NCBI GenBank assembly: GCA_918807975.1
Contig: OU964925.1
Coordinates: 28,493,608-28,557,607 of the forward strand
Origin: Aplidium turbinatum
Lineage: Eukaryota; Chordata; Ascidiacea; Aplousobranchia; Polyclinidae
DNA length: 64,000 nt
Direction of reading: 5' to 3'
The notes under the pieces are model-generated. The model ran no database searches, had not been told where the DNA came from, and saw nothing but the letters and a program-made list of their open reading frames with translations. This document shows, in pieces, positions 1-9,959 of the stretch. Each line of letters opens with the position of its first letter. The stretch's first letter is position 1. The translations under genes were made by a program, and so were the position numbers.

Positions 1-200
1 ATGCTTCACTGTGAGCTTAAATCAGTACCAATAAAACACATCGTCAGTTCTAACTTTGTTTTTTATTAAAAAAGACAAAGCTTTGGTAGAGAGTTTGGTT
101 TGTTGAACCATAGAGAAATAAAACATAGTAACTTTAGCGGGTTTAGCATACTTTATTACACACAAAAATATAACATAATTCAAATAAAATAAACTCAAAC

Positions 201-230
201 GTTTTCGACACGTACGTGTGTCCTCATCAG
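201..230 (-). ncRNA. hammerhead-ribozyme-like core in the Penelope-like 3' tail
   Basis: The minus strand reads CTGATGAG, then a stem-loop GACAC-ACGTAC-GTGTC, then GAAAAC. This is the spacing and order of a hammerhead core: the CUGAUGA box, stem II, and the GAAA box. Penelope-like elements are known to carry hammerhead motifs in their terminal regions, which fits the position in the tail of the surrounding fossil. Stems I and III and the cleavage triplet were not convincingly paired by eye, so activity is unproven. Confidence 0.5.
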
Positions 231-957
231 GAATTATAAATCTGCAATACATAAATGAAAAATCGTAAGATAAATTTGACTGCACTCTAACTGTAACTAC
301 ACTCAGGACTGAAAAGCACAAACTGAACAAATGATACGAGAATGATTACGAGTAAATTATGCGGTGGGAAACAGATCACGTGAGGTGTAGACTACAGGCA
401 TTGGACAAACAATTAGAACACACACAAAAGGAACGATGAGCCACAGGCGAATAACTGCCGGTTAAGAGATGGATTGTTACGTTTGATTCTTAAGGCTTCC
501 ATGATCTTAGTCTGAAAATCAGATCTACCTCGAGAGATGATTTTAAATTGGTCGATCGAGACCACGCAAACAACTAAATTTATATACAACATTCGAAGAA
601 AGAGCAAAGGGGGTAGGCGATTTCAGTTGAAAATATTGGTGCACTTTAAATGTTTTATACACAGGATGAATGTCACATGAAAATTTCTTTTTTATAAGTT
701 TAGCTAGGTTTTTCGCAAAACTTGTTGAATCTTTTCCTAGAAAGGGTATCATATACTAATAAAATAAATAAAAATCTACTTCTTCAGGCGTGTCTTTTAG
801 TTCATCAGCCATGAAGGTGTTTAAAACTTAATTGAAAAAGTGAGAAGGATATCCATTTAAATAAAACATGTCTTTTAATTTCTTGATTTCTTTCTGAAAC
901 AACTGATTAACAGAACACACCGAACGAGCACGAGATAACAGACACAATATTAAACCA

Positions 958-1008
958 GATTGAATGAGCTAAGAACACAGATTTGTTGTGTTCTTAGCTC
1001 ATTCAATC
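958..1008. repeat. perfect 22-bp inverted repeat (hairpin)
   Basis: Arms at 958-979 and 987-1008 are exact reverse complements of each other (GATTGAATGAGCTAAGAACA and so on) with a 7-nt loop. It lies inside the Penelope-like remnant and marks a rearranged junction or a fold-back. Confidence 0.85.
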
Positions 1009-1447
1009 AGAGTCATACAGGAATTCTGTTTTATTATAAAATTGCACAACCAAGATATAGTGTGAAACCTGCAAAGTAAGCCCAAGACGAGAAGTGCCAA
1101 TTAACAAAAGCAGGCGGATGAATATTAAGCAAAAGAGAAGACCTGAGGGAAACGAAAACAAAATACATCGTTTCAATGCAAATAAACTAAAATACATAAC
1201 ACATTTGCTAGGGCATAGAGCGTTATAATTTAAAAGCAAGGCAGTGTTGGTAGGTTTTCGCCAAATTCAGGTGTCAAAAGAATAGCGTTTAATTTCAATT
1301 ACAACATCTAAAAAAGCGATGATACCAGTGGATTTTTCAAGTGTAAATTCGATATTTTTATGTTGCGAATTTAAAAGGTTTAAAAATTTTGAGCACGATT
1401 CATCATCATCAAAAATGGCGAAAAGTTGTTGTATATAATGTTGTTGT

Positions 1448-1477
1448 ATGTTGTATATAAATTTAGTTGTTTGCGTG
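1448..1477. repeat. 30-bp inverted copy of 563-592
   Basis: The 30 bases here are the exact reverse complement of 563-592 (core TATATAAATTTAGTTGTTTG). One copy lies in the linker region of the Penelope-like fossil and the other just beyond its RT end. This suggests that part of the element was inverted or duplicated when it inserted. Confidence 0.8.
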
Positions 1478-3286
1478 ACGCAAACCAGACATAAATTGGT
1501 ATGTCAACCAGACATTTGTTGACAATGCAATACTACTATGAAATAGGCCTTTTACTCTATGTCTTGCCGTTATAAATAATACCAAGCTTATCATATTGTA
1601 TACGGCGGTCAGCTAAATTCATCAAATATGCATAGGTTGCTTGCACTAGGCTAGTTAGGTGCATACGTTTTATTTTAACCATTAAAATATTACCTTCTCA
1701 AAATTTGCTTTGGCAACTCAAAATTGTTTATCCAGTTAGTTCCCAAGTCACTGGTCCAGCCACTTGGCTGAGTGCTCATTAGTACTTTTTTATGTTTGAG
1801 TTGTAACTTGTTTCTTGGAACCTTGTTTCTTGGAACAGTTTGAAATTTTTTTAAACAGCAATGTATCATGTACTCGCCCACCCTTGAAGACTTCTGGATT
1901 GTGATGGATTGGGTGGGGATTTGTTTATTCTGCTTTTATTTCAAAGTGGCAACGAAACAAAATTGCTTTCATATTGAAGCAAAAGAAAGCTCTTAACTAA
2001 GACACGTATTCGTGGTCGTCTTCCTTCAGCCTCTTTCTATTACCGAGTGACCATTGGCAGGGTTTTTTAAACTTCACAGAAAATCTATTAAACAACAGCA
2101 ATGTTTCATCATCAATGGCACAAAGACTTTTATTCTGTTTTGGAGATGGCCCCCATCCTATTTTTTACAATTGTTGATTACATTGCGATTATGTATGGTT
2201 ATTAATTCCTCAGCACAACACTTGCAGAAACAAGAAAATGCCATTCCCCATTAAAGCACATTTGAGTAAATACGTTTGTGTAAAGATATCTAAAACGCAA
2301 CTACATTTGTTTTCCTCAAGAACACGTAGCAGCTTTTTTTCCAAACAAAAAACAAAAAAACAGCAAGTTGGATTCGTACAAGAATAGAGAAATTGTGCAG
2401 TGGTGTAAAACGCTTGCATCCATTTCCAGTTCACAGTGGCAGAGTCAATGTTGAGACCTTGAGCATTGCCGCATCAAATAAATTTACAGCAGGCCTACTC
2501 TGCTGAGTGATAGAATGACACGCAGTTCGTTAGTCCTTGTTTTATAGTTGAAGCCCACAAAGGCTTTAGAAATAGATGATAAGGATAACAAAATTAGAGT
2601 AGGCTCAGTAACGAAAGTTGATTCAAAATTACGCAAAGATAAAATACGATACTGTATTTGGATCAAAATGAAATATTTCCTCGAAATTTTTGACAAGTTT
2701 TGACTCGTTTTGGTCACTTTTTGCGTATTTTGTAGTTCAATAATTATTATTTTTAAAGCTAAATTTTAATTCGACATTACGGTTAAGTTTGACATGACAA
2801 CAGAATGATTTCAATGGTTTGTTTTAGCAATAATTGAGTTAGCAATGCCTTTACTTTAAACATTGCATCCTTTCTCAGTTTTTGATTGGCAGATGACCAA
2901 TTAAATGCCAAGCCATTAAATCCACTGCTGATTTGAAACTTGCATGCAGCATGCGCAATGTGGTGGTTTGTTCAATATTTAATAGCCTACACGGTAATTG
3001 AGCCAGTGAAGGAACCGAAAGAGTTTTGTGCTTCTCTTTTATTTTCGGCAGGAACGTGATCAAATGCTCTTCGTAGATCAGCTGCTACAACAGCCTTATT
3101 ATTAGCAAATGTCATTGGCCATAAGTTATAATTGCTTCACATTTTATCCATGACTTCGCAAAACAAGCATTATGTTTTTACTTGTAAGCTTACAGCTTTT
3201 GCATTTTGCTAAATAACCTGCACCCTTCTAATTCTGGCATCATATACATATTACATGACTACAGCTAATTAAAATTTGGAACAAAA
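1478..3286. other. intergenic, no gene seen
   Basis: AT-rich sequence with only short, unrecognised open frames. The one structure noticed is a short duplicated unit around 1804-1832 (two copies of CTTGTTTCTTGGAAC). The end of the stretch, up to 3286, should contain the promoter and 5' UTR of the collagen/discoidin gene. The start codon there sits in an A-rich context (AAAAATG), and no certain TATA box was identified. Confidence 0.5.
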
Positions 3287-3545
3287 ATGTTACTTCATCC
3301 ATTTATTCTCTGTCTACTGTTAATCACCTGTATCGATGGAAGATCCAATGATGTTTGCTTCTCATTGAATCGGGGATCGGATGATGTTAGTGATGCGACT
3401 GGAGGAAGTACTTTTCAAGGTGTCCCTGGGAAACGAGGACCAAAAGGATCTATTGGATCACCAGGTCCTCCAGGATCTACAAGGCAATGCTCTTGCAATC
3501 CAAGAGAAATTGAGAAGCTCAAAGAAAAAATCCGTCAACTTCAAG
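3287..3545 (+). CDS. exon 1: secreted collagen-discoidin protein (signal peptide, collagen triplets, neck)
   Basis: First coding exon of a four-exon gene of 245 residues. Residues 1-18 form a typical signal peptide (hydrophobic FILCLLLITC core). Cys24 follows, and then seven Gly-X-Y triplets at about residues 45-65 (GVP GKR GPK GSI GSP GPP GST). A CSC pair and a charged helical neck (EIEKLKEKIRQLQ) come next. The donor was set at AAG|GTTTAC after base 3545 because it leaves one base, which joins in phase with exon 2 to give Asp. Without splicing the frame would run on to a stop at 3619 and lose the discoidin domain. The plan (short collagen stalk, helical neck, recognition domain) resembles mannose-binding lectin and ficolin, but with a discoidin head. 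I infer an oligomeric secreted lectin-like protein. No exact family name is recognised. Confidence 0.85.
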
Positions 3546-3886
3546 GTTTACTTTATGAAAAAAAAGATATAGTTAAAAATTTTAATAAACGAGGAATTTT
3601 ATGTCAAAAGCTACTGTAAACAAACACATTTCGATTTTGTAGATTGACCTAATTATAAAAAGTTATTTCTTTTTATATTTGCAGTGAAAAGATATCGTTT
3701 TACTTGATTAAATCAAGCAACAGTTTTACTAAAAGATTTTTCTTGATGTTAAAATATATATTAATTAATTTATTCATGTCGCATGGTATGAATATGCTTA
3801 TATAAACAAAGCTAGTTTTTTACTTTCTTTTTAAGTTTTCAGTATTCATCAACTAATGTGCTTAAGTAACTGAATAACTTACATAG

Positions 3887-4051
3887 ATTCTTTCTGCACT
3901 ATTGGCATGGAAGACAGGAGAGTGAGAGATGAAGACATCACTGCTTCCTCATTATGGAATTGGGAGCACGGACCATACGCAGCGAGATTGAACATTCAAA
4001 GAGGACTAAATGGAAATACACCAAATAGAGGATGTTGGTCGGCACGTCAAA
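3887..4051 (+). CDS. exon 2: start of the F5/8 type C (discoidin) domain
   Basis: The acceptor ACATAG and donor GTAAGT bound an exon that opens with a cysteine and the discoidin signature: GMEDRRVRDEDITASS, then WNWEHGPYAARLN, and ends CWSARQ. In the family this is the N-terminal part of the beta-barrel, normally LGMEDG..ITASS..., followed by the W-rich strand. Phase is 1 on both sides. The intron before it is short (341 nt); the one after it is 4.2 kb and full of repeats. Confidence 0.88.
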
Positions 4052-4202
4052 GTAAGTTTCTAAAATTTGTTTTGTCTTGTTTTTAATTTATTGAATAAAT
4101 TTAGAAATAGCTTGTTAGTTTATTTTGTCTTTGACTGAAGAAAGCTGTTGCAACAGACGTAAAATACTGTAAATCATATAGCATAGATGCGTGTAACAAA
4201 GA

Positions 4203-4576
4203 TGTACAGGAGCCGGAGTTTTGAAGTATTTAGGAATTGGAGTCTCGGTTTCGGCCGGAGTCGCAGTGGAGGCGAAGTCTGAAATACTTGGCATTATTGG
4301 GAGCGGGATTGTTTTGCCGATTGAAAATTTTAGCGTGCAAATATTTACGCTGCACTTGACGCATTTTCATTTTTTTAAAATATGTTTTTCTTTTCATAAC
4401 AGGAGATTGGGAAGGTATAGTCTTTAATATTAACAACGTGGTTGTGGTTTATGGTTTGTGTCTGGAGTTGGAATAGAGCTTAGAATCAATATCCTCAAAA
4501 TATTTGGAGCAGGAGTGGGGTTTGGAGTCATAGATTTCGGAGTGGAGAAGGAGTTCAAAAAACCTGACTCCGTACA
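4203..4576. mobile_element. MITE with TGTAC...GTACA ends
   Basis: The left end reads TGTACAGGAGCCGGAGTTTT. The right end, on the other strand, reads TGTACGGAGTCAGGTTTT. The interior is rich in GGAGT and CGGAGTC words. No target duplication is clear. It lies in intron 2 of the collagen/discoidin gene. Superfamily not assigned. Confidence 0.45.
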
Positions 4577-5179
4577 CTTCTGACTTGCAACATACCGTCC
4601 GCGGACCAGAACATGATCCGCAACATCCGTTTATGTGGCTCCCCTTTTATTATGTAAAAACTATTATAAATCGTGTTGTTTTTTGTGTAATTTCAGGTAT
4701 GTTCTTGTTTTTATTTAGAATGCTGATTAGTATCTTAACGTTATGTTGTTGTTACGTTTAGACCAGTCCACTGCTTTAAAAAACCTGCTTTTTACAAGTA
4801 AAAAAAAAACAGTTACAGTAGTTTTAAAAAAACAAAGTTCAACAGTTAGAGGAGCGATAAATACTTTGTTCTTTGACATTACGAAGATGCATGTAATTAT
4901 TCTTATTTACAAATTTAGCCAAATTGAAAAAAAAACATGAGTTAACAATTTTATAGGACAAGTTTCCTTACTTTCATCCAAATTGTGTTCTTTCCTAATG
5001 CAGTTGAACAAAGCAATAACGGCCGATTTTTCAAACTATCAAACAAAAAAGGTTGGTGATAACAAAAAAGTGGTTGAAAAATATCTTCAGCTGTTGTAAC
5101 ACGCTTTAAAAATTTTCACAATTACGCCAATTAGGTGGGGGCCAGTGTCGATAAAGCTTTGAAGTCTTGAGTTCTTCTT

Positions 5180-6367
5180 TCACTCCAAGCTCCATTGGTG
5201 GTCTGCCCAGGTAGCTGATTTCATGGATTGGTTATTCTTCTTCTTTCGTATCAGAAGTTGGTTTTTTGGACTACATTTCATTGGGTTCAAATGTCCAGGC
5301 ATTCTTCGAGCAGCCACTTGATTGTAGAGTCCTCCAGCGTTGACAGGCCAACTTCCCTTGGAAGAGTAAACGTCGGGCAGTGGTAGAGGATGTGATCTGC
5401 TGTCTGTTCCTCTGCACCACAGTTGCATGCCGTAGATGTTGATAGGATCCATTTGTGCATCAAGGAAGCGAATCGCCCAACACCCGTGCGGAGGCATTTC
5501 AACCGTACCCAGGCAAGTCGTCTGAGCTCCTTTCCTGGTGGCATGGGTCCAGCATCGGGGACAAAGGTGTAGAGTCTGGAGATGTTGTCTGTCCACTCCT
5601 CTTGCCAGGTATTGGCGATCCAGAATGAGGCACTGGTGTTGTGCTCCAGCAAGGATTGTGCTTGAGCGACAAAGGGGCTTCTCGATTTTAAGGCGTTTCT
5701 TTATTACCGATCTGGTAATGTAGCTATCAAGCGTGTGGTGTGGCTCCAGTGACCGGCGGGCCAGGGAGAGTGTGGCAGCTTTGCGGCGAAGCTCAGCAGG
5801 GGCGATGTCTGAAAGAACTGGTAAAAATTCAGTAGGTGTAGGTTTCAGGCACCCCGATACAATACGCAAGGCGTCGTTGATGGGTTTCTCGAGCAAGTGA
5901 ATATGAGCACTACGACACCATACAGGGCCGCAGTACTCCGCGGTGGAATGGACAAGAGCCAGGGTAGTGGTGCGCAGAGTTGTTGCTGTCGCACCCCAGC
6001 TCGTACATGCCAGTCGACGAATAAGGGCAACGCGTGATGTTACTTTCTTGCGAAGTGATTCCAAGTGGTGTCGGTACGTGAGTGTCCTGTCCAAACTAAC
6101 ACCAAGATAGACTGGTGTGGGGTTAAAGGGCAGAATGTTTCCATCGATGTTGATAGTCAGCTCACGCTTTGCTTCCTTGTTGTTTAGATGGAAAGCGGTC
6201 GACACCGTTTTAGATTTACTGAGCTTGAGTATCCACTTGTGGAGGTAGTCTAACATCTTAGCCATATCTTGAGTTAGGGTCCTTTTCAGTGGATTGGTTT
6301 TGGATTGGTTTTCAGCAGTTTTCATCAGAAGTTGTGTGTCTTGTTCAAATGGGTGTCTCGATTTCAA
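5180..6367 (-). mobile_element. LINE fragment: C-terminal half of a jockey/CR1-like reverse transcriptase
   Basis: A long open minus-strand frame encodes the RT region after the catalytic YADD. It has the thumb (ILKLSKSKTVSTAFHLNN), then PVYLGVSLDRTLTYRHHL, then SWGATATTLRTTTLALVHSTAEYCGPVW and the following helices. Near 5650 the homology moves to another frame (5652-5287), which gives the terminal cysteine cluster CNCGAEEQTADHILYHCP. The copy is therefore frameshifted and 5'-truncated. It sits antisense in intron 2 of the collagen/discoidin gene. The low number of stops over nearly 400 codons suggests a fairly young copy. Confidence 0.88.
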
Positions 6368-6415
6368 TCGCCGGAGTAGCTCACTTGCAATCTCCTAGAG
6401 CTTTGAGTAGAGCAA

Positions 6416-6980
6416 ATGGTTGGGATTTGTGGCGCAACAAGAAATAGACAGGATGGCTTCTTTGATACGAAGCTCAGTCAGATGAGTGCTGAGAAGGACG
6501 GAAAGACTGTCATATTGTGTAGGTCGCAGGCATCCAGTCACAATACGCAAGGCTTCATTTATATTACTATCAATTTGAAGGCAGCGGACACTGCGACTGC
6601 AGACAGATGTGCAATATTATGCTTTTGCGGAGACTAACCAAATGGTAGCAATGCGCAGGGTGTTAACTCCGGTTCCCCAACCAGAACCAACCAGTCGTCT
6701 TAACAAAGCTGTACGTGATGAGATCTTTTTGCGCATTGACTCTAAATATTGACGGTAGGTGAGCGATTTGTTCAGGACTACCCCAGATACTTGGATTTAG
6801 AGCAAAATAACCTGGTTTTCCATTGATGTCGATTATGAGTTCATGTTTCGTTTCCAGGTTGTTTGATTGGACGGCTACCGTCACTGTTTTTCTTTTGCTG
6901 AGCTTCAATCTTTATTTCTGAAGATATGTCGAAAGTTTCGACATGTCCTGTTTTAGGATCCTTTCTGATGTTTCCAATGG
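6416..6980 (-). mobile_element. older, diverged second copy of the same LINE region
   Basis: The minus strand at 6908-6663 reads MKLSKRKTVTVAVQSNNLETKHELIIDINGK in broken form. It aligns with the KLSKSKTVSTAFHLNNKEAKRELTINIDGN stretch of the neighbouring copy. The homology then breaks by frameshift and continues toward 6416. It is the same family and orientation as the copy just before it, but much more decayed. Confidence 0.7.
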
Positions 6981-7876
6981 AGTTTATTGTTTTACTACTG
7001 TACATCACAATTTCAATTTTGCAGAGTTTTTCCTGGTGTTTTGCGAGATGTTTTTAAGTCTACACAAAAAATCTTGTGTAACTCAAAAGAAAATTGAACA
7101 ACGTTCGTTTAGGGATTTCTAGTAATTCGTTCTGTGGTATCCAACCTTTCTGATAAATTATTTTACTACCTTTCGTAATTTTGCTATTCATTCCTTCCCT
7201 ATTACATGAAGTGGGCGGCATTAGCTAAAAGAGCTGGCGTTAATTTTTATGACCAAAAGTTTTGACATTCCACAGTGAACTTTCATTGTAGTTAAGTTGT
7301 TGCGCCTTTGGATAAGTCACCATAGTTACAATTTGGGTTGTAACAGAGAGTTAAAAACTACAAGAGTGTTTTAAATAAACATCACGTTGCAAATGTAATT
7401 TTAAATTTATCTTTTTCCGGAGAGAAAATTTGTCTTGTTTGCTATAAAAATATGTCAGTAGTGGAAAACATTTTATTCCCTCCTTCCTACTAAACACAAT
7501 TTTACACAGAACTGTCAGCGTAAAAGTGAACTGTTAAGTTAGCGGTTCAGCCACGCCACTGAGAGTAAAGAGCTTCTACTGTATCGGCCATGACGTCATT
7601 TTAACGCCCATTGTGAGCATGCTGTATGACACAAGACATTTAATGACTTTTTTTAACCAAAGATTCCATCACGTTTACACAATAAAAAAATCTCCACTGC
7701 CACACAACAATTGATATACGACAAAATATGTTTAAAAAAAACTTCCTTTAACTGTACAATATGAAGTGGTGTAATTAAATAAAAAAGCTAATGTCAACAT
7801 GTAAACAAGAATGCTTGTATGGTTAAAATTCCTCCCATAAAATCGTAAAATTTTATCAGGGGAAAAATTCCTCTCC

Positions 7877-7891
7877 GGTTGGGAACCACTG
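7877..7891. repeat. hAT-type terminal sequence, solitary
   Basis: GGTTGGGAACCACTG, read on the minus strand as CAGTGGTTCCCAACC, is a common hAT/MITE terminus. No matching second end with an 8-bp duplication was found nearby, so the element boundaries are unknown. The surrounding 6981-8231 holds nothing else recognisable. Confidence 0.35.
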
Positions 7892-8231
7892 GGTTAATTG
7901 TAGTGCGAATAATGTTGATGAAGTGTTCAACCTATTGTATCATATAAAACAATCATCATCATCTAGTCGTACCACACAGTTTTAAACAATATTTTTGATT
8001 TTATTAAATTCATTTCATTGTGTTTACTGAGAAAAGGATTACCAAACAGATGATTATAATTTAAAATGTAAAACGAGCAAGTGATTAAAAGCTTTTGCTG
8101 CTGTAGCTTGTTTGTTTAGCAACTTGTGCTCCTTCCAGGCTCTAAAGTTGAATTGTCAATCAACTGCCTGGTTTTGTTGCTATAGTAGGCTACAGCGCGC
8201 AGTATCGGAACACAAACATGATTATTGTTAG

Positions 8232-8407
8232 ATCGTGTTGGGGAATGGATTCAAGTCCACCTGCAACGACCAACCCGTTTAACTGGGGTCATAACTCAAG
8301 GACGACCTGTTTATAGCAACAATGAATGGGTGACAACCTTCAAGATATCTTATGGAAACTCTGCTAATAATCTCCAAGTGATAATGGATAAAACTGGAAA
8401 TGAAATG
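8232..8407 (+). CDS. exon 3: middle of the discoidin domain
   Basis: The acceptor TTGTTAG and donor GTAACT bound an exon whose first two bases complete an Asn codon split by intron 2. It encodes RVGEWIQVHLQRPTRLTG, VITQGR, then WVTTFKISYGNS and a spacer. This matches the discoidin core (W.QVDLG....VTGVITQGR....YVT.Y.V.Y) almost motif for motif. It ends in phase 0, agreeing with exon 4. Confidence 0.9.
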
Positions 8408-9387
8408 GTAACTTTTTCTCTATGTAGCAATTAATTACTTTGGGTTCTTTATTTTATAAGGCAGGTGGATGATAAAAGATGACTTTATATGACGGTTAAA
8501 ATTCATACTGAAGCAACCAAGACGAAGATCTCCTTATACGTCATGCGATGGTTCAGCTTAGTTTTGAACGTACATCATGTTATTTAGCAATCAAAGCATT
8601 ATCTCAGTAGAAAATTAAGTTAACGAAGCTCAAAAAGCTTCACACGCTAAATTATTCGAGTCTTGCCAAAAATATTCGCCATTTCATAAGTCATCAGTCA
8701 GCTTGGTTAGTTTTTTTGCCACAGTTGCATTCCCCTTGTAGTTAATTTGCAAAAGAAAAGCTAAAAATAGCATAAATGAAGATTTCCTGTTCATGCTTTG
8801 GACTACAACTGCAAATATTCCTAGTTGCTAAATTTTCAAGAAAGTAAAGCCAAAAATGAGTTAGCCTATGCTCTATCTTGTTGTTTGAGTTTTTGAGATG
8901 TAAACCTTAAATAAAAAACATGAAGCCAAACAATAAATGGCGTACAACTATGTTCAGAAATTAACTCAAAAATAATTTATAAACAAACCTTGTCCACAAT
9001 TCTTGATACAAAAATAATCTCGGTAACAAGGTTTTCCCAGTAAAGTAGGAAAAGTTAAAATGATTTAAATCCGTGATGCATTAACAGAAACAGTAGGCTA
9101 CGATTTATAAAAATTGAGCTTCTGAACCAACGCCAAAAAGAATCATTTCATAAAACCAAAGTATTCGTAAGAGGAAAACGTCTCCACACCCCTATCTTGC
9201 ATTCAATAGTAAGACAATTTTGCAATTTAAGTGTACTCAGCTACGTAAACTATTTCTTTACAAAGGGTAAACATCAACGATTTGTGTTTACGCTAACCTT
9301 TGTGCCATCCTCAGTCCTCACTTCATATTCTTTTAACTATTCAGCTTGTTAAACAAACAGTTTAGCTTATTTGTTCTGTTTAAAAAG
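8408..9387. other. intron 3, first part: no feature seen
   Basis: AT-rich intronic sequence with no open frame of note, no tRNA-like promoter and no element ends recognised. Confidence 0.5.
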
Positions 9388-9545
9388 GTCAGTCCCATAT
9401 TTGAGTCTAACGTTCGGGGAATGAGAAGATAAAGTTGGCATTGTACTAAGTCTTCGGCACTAATGAGAGTAAGGTAGCCAGTTTCTTTTTCTCAGCGGCC
9501 TTTCTTTCAGCAACCACACTCACCCAAATTTTACACCCTGGGTAG
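9388..9545 (+). repeat. dispersed repeat, homologous to 53321-53461 on the opposite strand
   Basis: Shared words in the same order include GAGAAGATAA, CTTCGGCACTAA, GAGAGTA, CAGTT and CACCC with TTACACCCT. The two copies look roughly three-quarters identical by eye. The order and the ending suggest a SINE or LINE-tail family, but no RNA polymerase III boxes were clear. Confidence 0.6.
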
Positions 9546-9886
9546 AGGTGAGCAGTGTTTCGCTTGCGTGATTGGACAGTGAGCGTTTTTTCCGCTGAGC
9601 TATCCCATTTTCGTATGCAAGCAACCTAAAAAGCTCAACAATATCAATAAAAATGCAGCGCTAAATCTCTCAACTAGTGCCTTTATAATACTCATACATT
9701 GCCATCGTCACTTTTTTTTTATTTGCACTGTGGAGCGGAAAAGCCTGACGCTCTACAAAGACGGTTGAGGCGCACTCATGCATGACTCGGTAGGGCCAGA
9801 ACGATGGGGCTGGTTTCGGCGTCAGAGATAAACCAGCGAAGTCTGGTGGTGCTTGACTTCCATTCACGTTATCACTTATACTGACT

Positions 9887-9929
9887 ACCTGTAGGTGCGG
9901 CTTGATTTGTCACATTTTGCACATTTTGA
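9887..9929 (+). repeat. solitary end of the 56666-57084 element family
   Basis: ACCTGTAGGTGCGGC, then TTGATTTGTCACATTTTGCA, matches the terminal arms of the 419-bp inverted-repeat element at 56666-57084 with few changes. No second arm was found within this intron. Confidence 0.6.
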
Positions 9930-9959
9930 CCAATGCCTCTGAATGAAATTTTCGAAGAC

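Larger units (their letters stand above)
1..1425 (-). mobile_element. Penelope-like retroelement remnant, broken
   Basis: Read on the minus strand from about 1425 down to 1, short blocks follow the order of a Penelope-like element. First comes the end of the reverse transcriptase (a block with FLDVVIEIKRYSF followed by WRKPTNTA near 1300-1240). Next is the downstream RT/thumb-like stretch (near 900-780), then the linker before the endonuclease (752-545, with SNVVYKFSCLRG). The C-terminal tail follows (near 520-413, with RIKRNNPSLNRQLF and GSSFLL), and then an AT-rich 3' tail. The catalytic RT core is not present, the GIY-YIG core is not recognisable, and the copy carries multiple breaks, so it is a fossil. 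The element may continue past the left edge. Family assignment rests on the order of these blocks and on remembered family consensus. Confidence 0.7.

Noticed and set aside
4221-4436. Open frames on both strands at the same place
   Set aside because: They come from GGAGT-rich MITE sequence; no protein likeness.
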